Part shown: in pieces, positions 7,921 through 16,908 of the stretch
How positions within the stretch are numbered: position 1 is the first letter of the stretch
How the letters are laid out: each line of letters begins with the position of its first letter
Assembly (NCBI RefSeq): GCF_029541745.1
Contig: NZ_CP089746.1
Span: forward strand, 310,001-374,000
DNA: 64,000 bases
From: Streptomyces sp. LX-29
GTDB lineage: Bacteria; Actinomycetota; Actinomycetes; Streptomycetales; Streptomycetaceae
Reading direction: 5' to 3'
The notes under the pieces: model-generated
The model's database searches: none
What the model was told of the DNA's origin: nothing
The model's input: only the letters and a program-made list of their open reading frames with translations
Made by a program: the position numbers and the translations under genes

Positions 7921-9371
7921 CCGGAGCCGCACGACCGCACCTCGCACTCCTGGTCAGCGTGGCGGGCGCGGTGATCGTGGCGCTGGACGGCACGGTGTTG
8001 CTCGTGGCGCAGCCCAGCCTGCAACGCGATCTCGGCGCGACCGTGGCGCAGGTCCAGTGGACCAGTACGGGCTACCTGCTCGCGGTGGCCGCGTTCCTGG
8101 TCGTCGCGGGGCGCCTCGGCGACCGCTACGGGCACCTTCGGCTGTTGTTCGTCGGCGTCCTCGGCTTCGGCGCCGCCTCAGCCGGCATCGCGCTCGCGCC
8201 CCACATCGGCTGGGTCATCGGCCTGCGCGCCGTGCAGGGTGTGTTCGGCGCGCTCCTGCAGCCGGCGACCCTCGCGCTGCTGCGGCTGAGCTACCCACCG
8301 CACCGGCTCAGCACGCCGGTCGCCCTCCGCACCAGCGCGATCGCGGTGGCCGCGGGGGCCGGTCCGGTCCTCGGGGGTGTCCTCGTCGAGCAACTCGGCT
8401 GGCGTGCCGTGTTCTGGGTCAATCTCCCCCTCGCGCTGGTGATCGCCGCGCTCGCCCTCGCCGTCCGGGCGCCCATGCCCGAACGCGTCGGCACTCAACG
8501 GCCCGACCTCGCCGGCGCGACCCTGCTCGTGTCCTCGCTCGCCGTCCTGGTGCACACCCTGGCCGAGGTACCGTCCCGTGGCTGGGCAGCCCCGCCGACA
8601 CTGCTCGGTCTGGTCGCCGTCGTCGGCCTCGCGGCGGCGCTCGTCGCGCACGAACGCCGCGCCGCCCAGCCGATCGTGCCGGCTGCCGTGGCCCGGTCCA
8701 CATCGGTGACGGCATCCATGGTGCTCCTCCTGGTCACCGGTGGAGGCATGTTCGGAGCGCTGTTCCTCGCCAACTTCCTCCTCCAGGACCTCCTTCGGCT
8801 CGACCCGCTCGCCAGCGGCCTCCGGGTCCTTCCGCTCACCGCGCTCATGGTCCTCGGCGCACCCGCTGCCAGCGCCGCGCTGCGCAGGTACGGCCCGCGC
8901 CGTACCGCGATCGCCGGTACGCTCCTCGTCACCCTCGGCATCGCCGGCCTGTCCCGGCTCGACCAGACCAGCACCTGGGCGGTCACCGGTGTGACCTTCG
9001 CGGTGCTCGGTGCCGGGTTCGCCACCGTGATGGTCACCGCGACCGGGACGGTCGTCGGCGACGCGCCCCCCGAGTACGCCGGGGTGGTCGGTGGACTCAA
9101 ACAGACCGCGATGAACATCGGACCGACACTCGGAATCGCCGTCGCTGCCAGCATGATGCACGGGACTCCGGCCGCGGTCGGCCCCCTGACGACGTCCGCC
9201 CCACCTTTGGAGCCCGCCTTGTTGGCCCTGGCCGGCCTCTCCGCGCTCGGCTTGCTCCCGGCCTCCCTGCTGCCCCCGGGGCCGGCCGCCGGCAGGACAC
9301 GCGACACGACAGCCTCCGCCGATCCCGGGCCCCACCCGGTCGGGCCCCGAGAGAGGACAGGGGGCTCATGA
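7917..9371 (+). CDS. MFS drug efflux transporter (DHA2 / EmrB-QacA type)
   Basis: A 484-residue integral membrane protein with about 14 predicted helices. Helix 1 carries 'ALDGTVLLVAQPSLQRDL' (motif D1-like, DHA2 signature). The helix 2-3 loop GRLGDRYGHLRL is motif A, and 'GAGPVLGGVLVEQLGWRAVFWVNLP' is the antiporter motif C region. It is expected to export drugs or metabolites with proton antiport. It starts at ATG 7917, overlapping a leader ORF by 4 bp, under a strong palindromic operator. The C-terminal about 35 residues are a soluble tail. Substrate unknown. Confidence 0.9.
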   Translation: MTGAARPHLALLVSVAGAVIVALDGTVLLVAQPSLQRDLGATVAQVQWTSTGYLLAVAAFLVVAGRLGDRYGHLRLLFVGVLGFGAASAGIALAPHIGWVIGLRAVQGVFGALLQPATLALLRLSYPPHRLSTPVALRTSAIAVAAGAGPVLGGVLVEQLGWRAVFWVNLPLALVIAALALAVRAPMPERVGTQRPDLAGATLLVSSLAVLVHTLAEVPSRGWAAPPTLLGLVAVVGLAAALVAHERRAAQPIVPAAVARSTSVTASMVLLLVTGGGMFGALFLANFLLQDLLRLDPLASGLRVLPLTALMVLGAPAASAALRRYGPRRTAIAGTLLVTLGIAGLSRLDQTSTWAVTGVTFAVLGAGFATVMVTATGTVVGDAPPEYAGVVGGLKQTAMNIGPTLGIAVAASMMHGTPAAVGPLTTSAPPLEPALLALAGLSALGLLPASLLPPGPAAGRTRDTTASADPGPHPVGPRERTGGS

Positions 9372-9419
9372 GGGGCAGCACCCGCCCGGGCCCCGCGCAC
9401 GGTCGTGATACTGGCCGTC

Positions 9420-9962
9420 ATGACACGCACTCCCGACCAGTCGGCGGTCCCGTTCTCCCGGGTCAAGGTCCGCACCGGAGCCCTGGTCTTCTGCGGCGAC
9501 GACGTCGCCCTGATCCGCCGCGACCGCGCCCACTCCATCCACTACACCCCGCCCGGCGGCAACGTCGAGGACGGCGAGGACCTCCGCCAGGCCCTGCGCC
9601 GGGAGCTCGCCGAGGAGCTCGACCTGGACATCGACCAGGCCGACGGCGGTGACCTGCTGTGGGTCGTGGACCAGCGCGTCACCCGCCCCGGCCCGACTCC
9701 ACCACCGCGCAAGATCCACCTGCTCTACCGCCTCCACATCACCCCCGACCTCCGAGCGACCCTCGCCGAACGGGAGCTGGACGAACAGCCCGACGGCAGC
9801 CATGAGATCGGGGTCGTCGAGTGGGTGGACTACCGCAAGGCCACCGGGCTGCCGATCTTCCCGCCCATCGGAACCGCCCTGGCGGCGTTGGCCCACCCTC
9901 GCGCCGCCGTCACCGACGCGGCCTTGGACGCCGTCACCGACGAGAACTACACCTGGGTGTGA
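9420..9962 (+). CDS. Nudix hydrolase
   Basis: A 180-residue protein with a near-perfect Nudix box: G47-x5-E53-x7-R61-E62-L-x-E65-E66, with Asp68 in place of the last glycine. The Glu residues bind Mg2+ for hydrolysis of nucleoside-diphosphate-linked substrates. N-terminal 'RTGALVF' is the standard first strand. ATG at 9420 lies 49 bp after the MFS stop, so it may be transcribed with the pump. The specific substrate cannot be predicted. Confidence 0.88.
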   Translation: MTRTPDQSAVPFSRVKVRTGALVFCGDDVALIRRDRAHSIHYTPPGGNVEDGEDLRQALRRELAEELDLDIDQADGGDLLWVVDQRVTRPGPTPPPRKIHLLYRLHITPDLRATLAERELDEQPDGSHEIGVVEWVDYRKATGLPIFPPIGTALAALAHPRAAVTDAALDAVTDENYTWV

Positions 9963-10107
9963 CCACGGCCCAGCCGACAAGCTCTCTCGCTTCCGCCCAC
10001 GCCGAGCCGGCACATGTTGCCAGAGCGGCAACAACAGTTGGCGCCCCCGGTAGGGAGGCGCAACCTGGTCCCGGCCCCAGCAACCGAGGACCAGGAGAGA
10101 CCGCACG

Positions 10108-10551
10108 ATGACCACCCACGAAAGCACCGGGACGGCACCGCGCCCTGGTGACGACGCTCCGCTGAACAACCGCGTCCACCACATTCGATCCGGCGAGTTG
10201 GACGGCTACGCCGCCATCAGCGGCGGCACCGTCGGCTCGCGGAAGCTCTGGATGGGTCTGGTGGAGAACCCGCCGTCGAGCGCGACGGACAACCACCATC
10301 ACGGCGATTCGGAGGCGGGGATCTACGTGGTCAGCGGCCACCCCGTGTTCGTCTACCACGACGGCACTCGGGAGGTGCGACTCGCCGCCCGTCCGGGGGA
10401 CTTCTTCCTCGTCCCACCGTTCGTCCCGCACCGCGAGGAGAACCCCGACCCGAACGAGCCCGCGGTCGTCGTGATCGCTCGGACCACGCAGGAGCCGATC
10501 AAGGTGTCCGTGCCCGAGCTGTACCGGCTCGAAGAGACGGACATGCGGTAG
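10108..10551 (+). CDS. Cupin-fold protein
   Basis: A 147-residue single cupin. Motif 1 is 'DNHHHGDSEAGIYVVSG' (metal-binding His triad and acidic residue near 62-70). Motif 2 is 'PGDFFLVPPFVPHREENP' (His near 110). The ATG at 10108 has AGGAGAG about 11 nt upstream. Such small cupins act as sensors, isomerases or dioxygenases; nothing fixes the function here. It stands alone between Nudix and AarF genes. Confidence 0.8.
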   Translation: MTTHESTGTAPRPGDDAPLNNRVHHIRSGELDGYAAISGGTVGSRKLWMGLVENPPSSATDNHHHGDSEAGIYVVSGHPVFVYHDGTREVRLAARPGDFFLVPPFVPHREENPDPNEPAVVVIARTTQEPIKVSVPELYRLEETDMR

Positions 10552-10742
10552 ACGGCGAGTTCGCGTCCCTCAGCCGGCGCCCCGCCTCCGCCCGGCGCGC
10601 CCGTGCGGGGCGGCGCGTCGGGCCGGCGGAGGCAGGCGCCGGCAACCGGTTGCTCTCGCAGGGGTCGGGCCGTCACGATGATCATCGCCGCGCCCGGTGA
10701 CGGCGCGGAATCGAACCGCCCACCCCCGAGGGGAACCGCTCC

Positions 10743-12935
10743 ATGCCCGACCTGGCAGCCCACGCCGCCTCCGTCCTGGCCCCCGCGATACCCGCGGGCG
10801 GCACCCTCGCCGCGAGTGCCGCCGAGAAGGCCGCCACCTGGCCGCTGGCCGCTGTGGTCGCGGCGGCCAGCCTGTCCCTGTTCATGGTCGGCGTCTCGGT
10901 GGGCTCGCGACGTCTGCTGGGCATCCGGGTCGGGCTGCTGCGCACCTTCACGGCCGGACTGGCCGGGCTCGCCTCCTTCCATGTCTTCGGCGCGCTCATC
11001 GACGACAAGCGGAGTCTGGCGGCCCTGTCGACGGTCGGGGTGACGCTGTCGCTGCTGGCGGCGATGACCGTACTCGTCGTCATCGAGGTGGCGTTCCCCT
11101 CCGGCAGTTGGATCCGTCCGGTGCGCTGGCTGCGCCGGCTGCGCCGCCGCTTGGTCCGCGCCCGCCGTTACTCGCAGATCAGCCGCATCTTCATGCGCCA
11201 CGACCTGGGCCGCTATGTGCGTGGGCGGGCCAGCCTGGACCGGGCGGCGCACCCGGACGAGGCGGGGCTGCACGCCGCTCGCTCGCTGCGGCTCGCGCTG
11301 GAGGAGTGCGGGGGTACGTTCATCAAGCTCGGCCAGGTGCTCTCCACCCGGCGCGATCTGCTGCCGCCGCACATCGTCGACGAGCTGAGCCGGCTGCAGA
11401 ACGACGTGCCGCCGGCGCCCTGGCCCGAGGTCGAGGCGGTGCTCCTCGAGGAGCTGGGCGCGCCGGTCGACCAGGCCTTCGCCGAGTTCGACCGCGAGCC
11501 GCTGGCCGCCGCCTCCATCGCCCAGGTGCACCGGGCCCGGCTGCGGGACGGCACCACCGTGGCGGTGAAGGTGCAGCGGCCCGGGGTCCGCGAGTCCGTG
11601 GAGCGCGATCTCGACATCGTGCTGGCCATAGCGCAGGGTCTGCATGTCCGGGCCCGCGCCGTGCAGGCCTTCGGTCTGCGCGATCTGGCGGACGGCTTCG
11701 CCGTGGCGGTGCGCGAGGAGCTGGACTTCCGTATCGAGGCGCGGAACGCCGACGCGGTCGCGGCGGCCTGCGGCGGGCATGCGCCCGACGCCCGGGTGAA
11801 GGTGCCGCGAGTCCATCACCGGCTGTCCTCCGCCCGCGTCCTGGTCCAGGAGTGGCTGGACGGCGTCACCCTGGAGCGTGCCGGGGCGGTCGCCGACGAG
11901 CGCGGGCTGGACCGCGAGGAGCTGGCCCGCACCCTGCTGGGCGCGATGCTCCGGCAGATCATGCGCGACGGCGTCTTCCACGCCGACCCGCACCCCGGCA
12001 ACATGCTGCTGCTCGCCGACGGGGCCCGCGTCGGCCTGCTGGACTTCGGCTCGGTGGGGCGGATCGACCCGGTGATGCGGGCCGCCATTCAGCATCTGCT
12101 GATGGCCGTGGACCGCGGTGACCCGGCTGGGATGTGCGACGCGCTGCTCGAGCTGCTCGGCCCGCGCGCGGACGGCCCCGGCGGCGAGGAGCCGGAGCTG
12201 GACACCCTGCTCCTGGAGCGGGAGTTGGGCCGCTTCATGGCTCGCCATCTGGGCGCGGCGGCCCATCCGGACGTCGAGATGTTCACCGCGCTGTTCCGGC
12301 TGCTCACCCACTTCGGTCTCACCGTCCCGCCGGAGGCCGCCGCGGTCTTCCGCGCACTGGCCACCCTGGAGGGCACGCTGACCCGCCTCTCCCCCGGCTT
12401 CAACCTGGTCGACGAGGCCCGCCGCACCGCCACCGAGCTGCTCACGGACCGGCTGTCCGGCGGGGACGGCGGGCCGGGCGGGGTGAGCGGCCGGATCGCC
12501 GCCCGCGCGGCCGAGTCGTACGCACGCTGGACGGGTGTCTCGGATCTGGGCGAGCCCACGGCGGACGGCGCCTCGCTCACCCGCACCGTGGCCCAGGAGA
12601 TCCTGCCGCTGCTGCCCATGCTGCGCCGACTGCCACGCCGCGCCGAACGCATCAGCTCATCCGTGGAGCAGGGCCGCCTCGGTATGCGCGTCCGGGTTCT
12701 CGCCGACGAGCGGGACCGCCGCTATCTCTCGGGGCTCTTCCATCAGTTGTTGGTCGCGCTGATGGCGGTGGGCACCGGGATGATGGGGGTGATGATGCTG
12801 GTCTTCGGCACCGGACGCGGGCCGGACGTCACCGCGGACCTCGGTCTCTTCCCGATGCTCGGCTACAACCTGCTCGCGGTCAGCGCGGTCCTGACGCTGC
12901 GGGTGCTGTACACGGCGATGCGCCGATCGCCGTGA
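10743..12935 (+). CDS. AarF/UbiB (ABC1) family atypical kinase
   Basis: A 730-residue membrane-anchored member of the UbiB/ADCK family. Two to three hydrophobic helices (about 35-52 and 98-115) precede the kinase-like domain and two more lie at the C-terminus (about 675-725). Family-specific motifs are present: KLGQ (195-198, the KxGQ regulatory motif), the Ala-rich nucleotide loop AAASIAQVH (255-263), VAVK Lys276, HADPHPGN (413-420) and DFG (434-436). The family supports isoprenoid-lipid/quinone metabolism by ATPase activity. ATG 10743 follows a GAGGGG Shine-Dalgarno. The five-helix topology is larger than E. coli UbiB. Confidence 0.9.
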   Translation: MPDLAAHAASVLAPAIPAGGTLAASAAEKAATWPLAAVVAAASLSLFMVGVSVGSRRLLGIRVGLLRTFTAGLAGLASFHVFGALIDDKRSLAALSTVGVTLSLLAAMTVLVVIEVAFPSGSWIRPVRWLRRLRRRLVRARRYSQISRIFMRHDLGRYVRGRASLDRAAHPDEAGLHAARSLRLALEECGGTFIKLGQVLSTRRDLLPPHIVDELSRLQNDVPPAPWPEVEAVLLEELGAPVDQAFAEFDREPLAAASIAQVHRARLRDGTTVAVKVQRPGVRESVERDLDIVLAIAQGLHVRARAVQAFGLRDLADGFAVAVREELDFRIEARNADAVAAACGGHAPDARVKVPRVHHRLSSARVLVQEWLDGVTLERAGAVADERGLDREELARTLLGAMLRQIMRDGVFHADPHPGNMLLLADGARVGLLDFGSVGRIDPVMRAAIQHLLMAVDRGDPAGMCDALLELLGPRADGPGGEEPELDTLLLERELGRFMARHLGAAAHPDVEMFTALFRLLTHFGLTVPPEAAAVFRALATLEGTLTRLSPGFNLVDEARRTATELLTDRLSGGDGGPGGVSGRIAARAAESYARWTGVSDLGEPTADGASLTRTVAQEILPLLPMLRRLPRRAERISSSVEQGRLGMRVRVLADERDRRYLSGLFHQLLVALMAVGTGMMGVMMLVFGTGRGPDVTADLGLFPMLGYNLLAVSAVLTLRVLYTAMRRSP

Positions 12936-13047
12936 CGGGTGACGTCGGCGCCACGCGGCGGCCGTCGGTCCGGCGGTCCCACGGCCGTGTGCCGGGGCCC
13001 GCTGGAACTCCGCGGGTGCTCCTCCCGGTCGGCCGCCCACCGGTGGG

Positions 13048-13956
13048 CTACCGCCGGCGTGGCGGGGTGGTCCCGACGCTGCCGTCCAGGGCGTCGAGCA
13101 GCGAGGAGTGTGCCTCGCCGACGGTGACGCGCTCGCCGGTGAGGTCGCCCACGTGACGCCAGTAGCGGTGCATGCTCGCGCTCCGGTCGAGTGCCGCGGT
13201 CCGGGCCAACGTACGCCGGAAGGACGGGGTGTCGCGCTCGCCTCGCGCACAGGCGTGCGCCACGACGTAGGCGTCGAGCAGGTCGGCGGGGTCCGCGCCC
13301 GCGAGGACGGCGTCGCAGAGCGCGCCGACCTCCCCGCGCAGCAACGTGTTCTGGTACGCGGCCACGCCGTCGGCACCTCGGCGCGCGAACGCCCGTTGCC
13401 GCAACGCCGGCTCGGAGACGACGCCGACCATGCCCGCGTACGCCACGACCTGTTCCGGAGTCGGATCGGGCGGCGGCGCCGGCACGCCCACCGCGAGGAA
13501 CATCTCGAAGGCGTCCGCGGGCACCGCCGGAGTGAACGCGCGGCGCCAGAACTCCTCCAGCGCGCCACGCGCACCGCGGCCGTCGCTCACCGCGGCGAGC
13601 AGCTCCAGCCGCGCGGCGCGCTCCTCGACCGAGGCGGTCTCGATCGCTCGGAGCGACGCCCGCCGCCATGCCAGCGCCGCGAGGGACACATCGAGCGCGG
13701 CGCGTTCGGCGGCGACCGCGTCGGCGACGGACCGTTCGCCCGTGAGCGTCTCGGCGATCGCCCGCAGGCCGAGTCCGAGCGCCCGTAACCGCTTCACCAG
13801 GGTGAGCCGTTCCACCGCCGAGGGGTCGAACCGTCGGTGGCCGCCCGTGCTGCGCACCGGGGTGAGCACGCCCTCGTCGCAGTAGAAACGGACCGTCCGC
13901 ACCGGTACGCCCGTGCGCCGCGCGAGCTCGCCGATGCTCAGTGTGGTGCTCCTCAC
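13048..13956 (-). CDS. MerR-family transcriptional regulator
   Basis: A 302-residue activator with a clear N-terminal MerR winged helix (SIGELARRTGVPVRTVRFYCDEGVL, residues 6-30) and the dimerising helix. The roughly 200-residue C-terminal domain is mostly helical and unlike the TipAS fold, so the effector is unknown. The GTG at 13956 is the only start that keeps the HTH at the normal position. The divergent promoter of the mycothiol-dependent isomerase carries a palindrome in its spacer, the usual MerR binding site, so this gene probably controls that gene and itself. Confidence 0.85.
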   Translation of the reverse strand: MRSTTLSIGELARRTGVPVRTVRFYCDEGVLTPVRSTGGHRRFDPSAVERLTLVKRLRALGLGLRAIAETLTGERSVADAVAAERAALDVSLAALAWRRASLRAIETASVEERAARLELLAAVSDGRGARGALEEFWRRAFTPAVPADAFEMFLAVGVPAPPPDPTPEQVVAYAGMVGVVSEPALRQRAFARRGADGVAAYQNTLLRGEVGALCDAVLAGADPADLLDAYVVAHACARGERDTPSFRRTLARTAALDRSASMHRYWRHVGDLTGERVTVGEAHSSLLDALDGSVGTTPPRRR

Positions 13957-13957
13957 C

Positions 13958-13989
13958 TTGAACCTCCACCCGGGTGGAACTCCTACCGT
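13958..13989 (+). promoter_or_regulatory. MerR-type promoter with stretched spacer and central palindrome
   Basis: A TTGAAC -35 at 13958-13963 and TACCGT -10 at 13984-13989 are 20 bp apart, the long spacing MerR proteins correct by DNA twisting. The spacer holds a perfect 14-bp palindrome TCCACCCGGGTGGA (13965-13978). Transcription would begin almost at the ATG (13997) of the isomerase, implying a leaderless mRNA. Confidence 0.65.
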
Positions 13990-13996
13990 ACGGCGC

Positions 13997-14761
13997 ATGG
14001 ACCCCCTCATGGAGCAGCCGGACACCGACCGACTCGCCGCCGGTCTCGTCGCGCAGACCACGGCGTTCGCCCAGGCCGTCGCCGGTGCCGACTGGAACGC
14101 GCACGTACCGACCTGCCCAAAGTGGCGGCTACGCGTGCTCGTCGCGCACGTCGGGCAGGAACTGCGCTGGTTCGCCGGCGTGGTCCGGACCCGGGAAGCC
14201 GCGCCCATCCCCGACCCGCACGACGCGACGCCCCCCGCCGACGGGGAACAGTGGCTGCGTGCCGGCGCCGACGACCTGGTCGCGGCCGTGCGGGCGACGG
14301 GCGTCGACACACCGGTGTGGACGTTCGCCGGGCCACGGCCGGCGAGGTTCTGGCTGCGGCGCGCGACGCACGAGACGACCGTGCACCGCGTCGACGCCGC
14401 CCTGCACGCCGCGGTGCCGTACGCGCTCCCCTCCGACCTCGCGGCCGACGCGATCGCCGAGGTGTTGGAGCTGCTCGCGCTGCCGGTCATCGAGTCACTG
14501 CGGCCGGGGCTGGCGAAGCTGCGCGGCCGCGGTGAGACGATGCGGCTCAGCGCCACCGACGCCGAGGGGCGGTCCTGGCTGGTCACCCGGACCCCGAGCG
14601 GTGTCAGGTGGCGCCCGGGGACCGGCCCGGCGGACGTCGAGGTGACGGGCACGGCGCAGGATCTGCTGCTCGTGCTGACCCGCCGCCTGCCGCCCGCGCG
14701 GGTCGCGGTCCACGGCGAGCTCGCGTTGCTCGACCACTGGCTGGAGCACGCCGCGCTCTAG
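13997..14761 (+). CDS. Mycothiol-dependent maleylpyruvate-isomerase-family protein
   Basis: A 254-residue protein of the MDMPI/DinB-like superfamily, typical of mycothiol-making actinobacteria. The N-terminal four-helix bundle has 'VLVAHVGQEL' and 'RRATHETTVHRVD', which supply the metal-binding histidines. The C-terminal SCP2-like part includes 'VEVTGTAQDLLLVLTRR'. Proposed roles in the family are thiol-dependent isomerisation or electrophile detoxification. ATG 13997 is favoured because the promoter just upstream would give a leaderless transcript. It is divergent from the MerR regulator. Confidence 0.85.
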   Translation: MDPLMEQPDTDRLAAGLVAQTTAFAQAVAGADWNAHVPTCPKWRLRVLVAHVGQELRWFAGVVRTREAAPIPDPHDATPPADGEQWLRAGADDLVAAVRATGVDTPVWTFAGPRPARFWLRRATHETTVHRVDAALHAAVPYALPSDLAADAIAEVLELLALPVIESLRPGLAKLRGRGETMRLSATDAEGRSWLVTRTPSGVRWRPGTGPADVEVTGTAQDLLLVLTRRLPPARVAVHGELALLDHWLEHAAL

Positions 14762-14880
14762 CCGGCTTCTCCTTCTCCTGTCAGGGCGGCGCCACCCCGA
14801 AGGGTTCGGCGGCTCCACGCCGGCCGGCTTTCTCACCGACCACCGGCTGATCGACGAGTGCCGGATCCTCGTCCGCCACC

Positions 14881-15660
14881 TCAGACACGTGACCTGTCCG
14901 TGAGCCGGTCCATCTGCTTCTCGACCACCGCGTCGAGAGGGAACCTGGGTTTCCCCAGCGTGCCGCGGTCGCTGAAGTCCACGGTGAGGGCGCCCACCCG
15001 CACCATGATGTGGTGGTCGATCAGCACGGTGCGGTCCGGGCCCTTCATGCTCAGATCGAAGGCGACGGTCTCGTCACCGATCGCGGGGGCCTTCACCACG
15101 GTGACGCGGGAGTTGAGCTTCCCCTGGGGGGTGTCCCCTTTCAGGGCCTTACAGGTCCTGAGCCCCTCCCTGAGTCTCTGGAACTGCGCTGACGCCTCGG
15201 TGCCGCTGTACGAGGCCAGCCACGTCCGGGCGCCCCAGCGGTCGTTCTGCCACCAGAAGTCCTGGATCACGGATGTGGACGCGTCGTGTGCGACGAGCGC
15301 GTCGAACACCTCCTGGCAGTCCGGGCCCGCCACCACGGCCGGCGGCTCGTACCTGGAGACCGGCCCCTGCACGGGCGCGCTGTCGACCTGCGGCACTTCC
15401 TTCTCCCGTAGCAGGAGCGACTTCAACCGCGCGGCCGTCAGCGGGCGATGCCCCGAGGGTGACGGCGTCACGGACGGCGACCCCGTAGCCGGCGACGACC
15501 CCGTGGACGGCGCCCCCGCAGACGGGGTCACGGACGCCTCTTCCTTGTCCGTCCCCTTCGGGTCGTCGACCGGATCCTGCCCCGAACAGCCGGAGACCAG
15601 GAAGACGCCGGCAGCCACCACCACACTCGTCGCCTTCCAGCACCTTGTCCGCACTGCCAC
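14881..15660 (-). CDS. Lipoprotein of unknown function
   Basis: A 259-residue protein with a lipoprotein signal: GTG start, basic N-terminus, hydrophobic stretch and lipobox FLVSGC (Cys25). A Ser/Pro/Thr/Gly linker follows, then a domain of about 185 residues with two to three Cys (DCQEVF, RTCKAL) resembling mycobacterial/Streptomyces LpqN or PknH-sensor-like extracytoplasmic domains (weak). A second in-frame GTG two codons downstream is an alternative start. The protein should be anchored on the outside of the membrane. Confidence 0.7.
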   Translation of the reverse strand: MAVRTRCWKATSVVVAAGVFLVSGCSGQDPVDDPKGTDKEEASVTPSAGAPSTGSSPATGSPSVTPSPSGHRPLTAARLKSLLLREKEVPQVDSAPVQGPVSRYEPPAVVAGPDCQEVFDALVAHDASTSVIQDFWWQNDRWGARTWLASYSGTEASAQFQRLREGLRTCKALKGDTPQGKLNSRVTVVKAPAIGDETVAFDLSMKGPDRTVLIDHHIMVRVGALTVDFSDRGTLGKPRFPLDAVVEKQMDRLTDRSRV

Positions 15661-15855
15661 CGCCCCCTGCTCCGCTTCGTCTGAGGCTGCTGGGCGTACC
15701 CGGCCTCCTCACAGCCGTCTTCGGACTGGGATCTTCACCCAGGCATGGCCTTCACGCAATCGCGGTCAGAGCCATGGCGGGAGTGGGGCGGCGCGGCGCG
15801 GCGGGCTCAGCCGTTGACGAAGGTGAGGCTGGTCTCGTCGCGCCGTACGTCCGTT

Positions 15856-15891
15856 GCCCGTGCCGCACGCCGCCCGGCGCGCGGCACGGGC
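15856..15891 (-). terminator. Hairpin downstream of the esterase gene
   Basis: An 11-bp perfect inverted repeat (GCCCGTGCCGC at 15856-15866, complement at 15881-15891), with 14-nt loop, immediately follows the reverse-strand esterase stop at 15905. No U-run. Confidence 0.55.
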
Positions 15892-15904
15892 GCTCCGGCT
15901 TACG

Positions 15905-16810
15905 TCACTCGGCCAGGGCGTGGCGCAGGGCGGCGCCGAGTTCGGCGATCTGCCGCCGCGACACCTCGGCGGAGAGGATCGCCTGCGACCCGTGGAAGGT
16001 GCCGGCCCACTGGTGCAGTTCGACGGAGACCCCCGCCTGGAGCAGGCGCAGCGCGTAGTCGATGCCCTCGTCGCGGTTCGGGTCGAACTCCGCGGTGGCG
16101 ACGTAGGCGGCGGGCAGGCCGGACAGGTCGGTGGCCCGCGCGGGGGCGGCGTACGGCGTGGCGGGGGCGGTACCCAGGTAGTGCCGCCACGACGCGGTGA
16201 TCTTGTCGCGATGCATCCAGGGGGTGTCGGTGAAGTTCCGCGCCGACCATGTCTCCTGCCGGTCGTCGAGCTCGGGCTGGTTGAGCAGTTGGTAGTGGAT
16301 CGTCGGCCCCTGCTCGTCACGCGCCCGCAAGGCCACCGCCGCCGCCAGGTTCGCGCCGGCGCTGTGGCCTCCGACCGCGATCCGCTCCGGGTCGACGCCG
16401 AGCTCGGCCGCGTGCTCGGCCGTCCAGGTCAGCACGGCGTAGGCATCGTCCATGGCGGCCGGGAACCGATGCTCCGGGGCCAGGCGGTAGCCCACCGAGA
16501 CCACCACGGCGCCGGATTCCTCCGCGATCCGGGTGGCCCAGGGGTGCTCGGTGTTCAGGTCGCCCAGGACGAATCCGCCGCCGTGCAGCCAGACGACGGC
16601 GCCTCGCGCCTGCTGCGGGCGGTAGATCCGTATCGGCACGCCCGGATCGGCGGGCACCACACGGTCTTCGATCTCCATTCCCGTGGTGTCCGGAGGCGGC
16701 AGCTTGGCTGCCAGGTCGGCGAGGTTGGTGCGCTCGGTGACCGGGTCGGTCAGGTCGGCCCGGGGGAACAGGGGGATGAATGCTTCGAGTTCGGGATCCA
16801 TGTCGGCCAT
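15905..16810 (-). CDS. Alpha/beta hydrolase, HSL-family esterase
   Basis: A 301-residue esterase with all canonical features: HGGGF oxyanion motif (76-80), nucleophile elbow GHSAG (Ser150), acid Asp243 and His273 in 'TFHGS'. 'YRLAPEHRFPAAMDDAY' is diagnostic of family IV/acetyl-hydrolase enzymes. Several in-frame ATGs exist; 16810 (MADMDPEL) is preferred because AGG/GGAGG lies upstream, but 16837 and 16801 are possible. It is divergent from the PucR-type regulator at 16909, which is likely its regulator (inference). Confidence 0.85.
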   Translation of the reverse strand: MADMDPELEAFIPLFPRADLTDPVTERTNLADLAAKLPPPDTTGMEIEDRVVPADPGVPIRIYRPQQARGAVVWLHGGGFVLGDLNTEHPWATRIAEESGAVVVSVGYRLAPEHRFPAAMDDAYAVLTWTAEHAAELGVDPERIAVGGHSAGANLAAAVALRARDEQGPTIHYQLLNQPELDDRQETWSARNFTDTPWMHRDKITASWRHYLGTAPATPYAAPARATDLSGLPAAYVATAEFDPNRDEGIDYALRLLQAGVSVELHQWAGTFHGSQAILSAEVSRRQIAELGAALRHALAE

Positions 16811-16908
16811 CCTGACGGTCGTCGCCTCCGAGACCATCCGCCGACTGTCGCGCATCCGGCCGCGATCACGCGCCGGTCGGCGCATCGGTCGGCGCCTATC
16901 CTGGTGCC

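Noticed and set aside
10120..10551. Cupin at 10108 as a mannose-6-phosphate isomerase or dioxygenase
   Set aside because: Only one cupin unit with a generic His triad is present; no substrate-specific residues or pathway partners.
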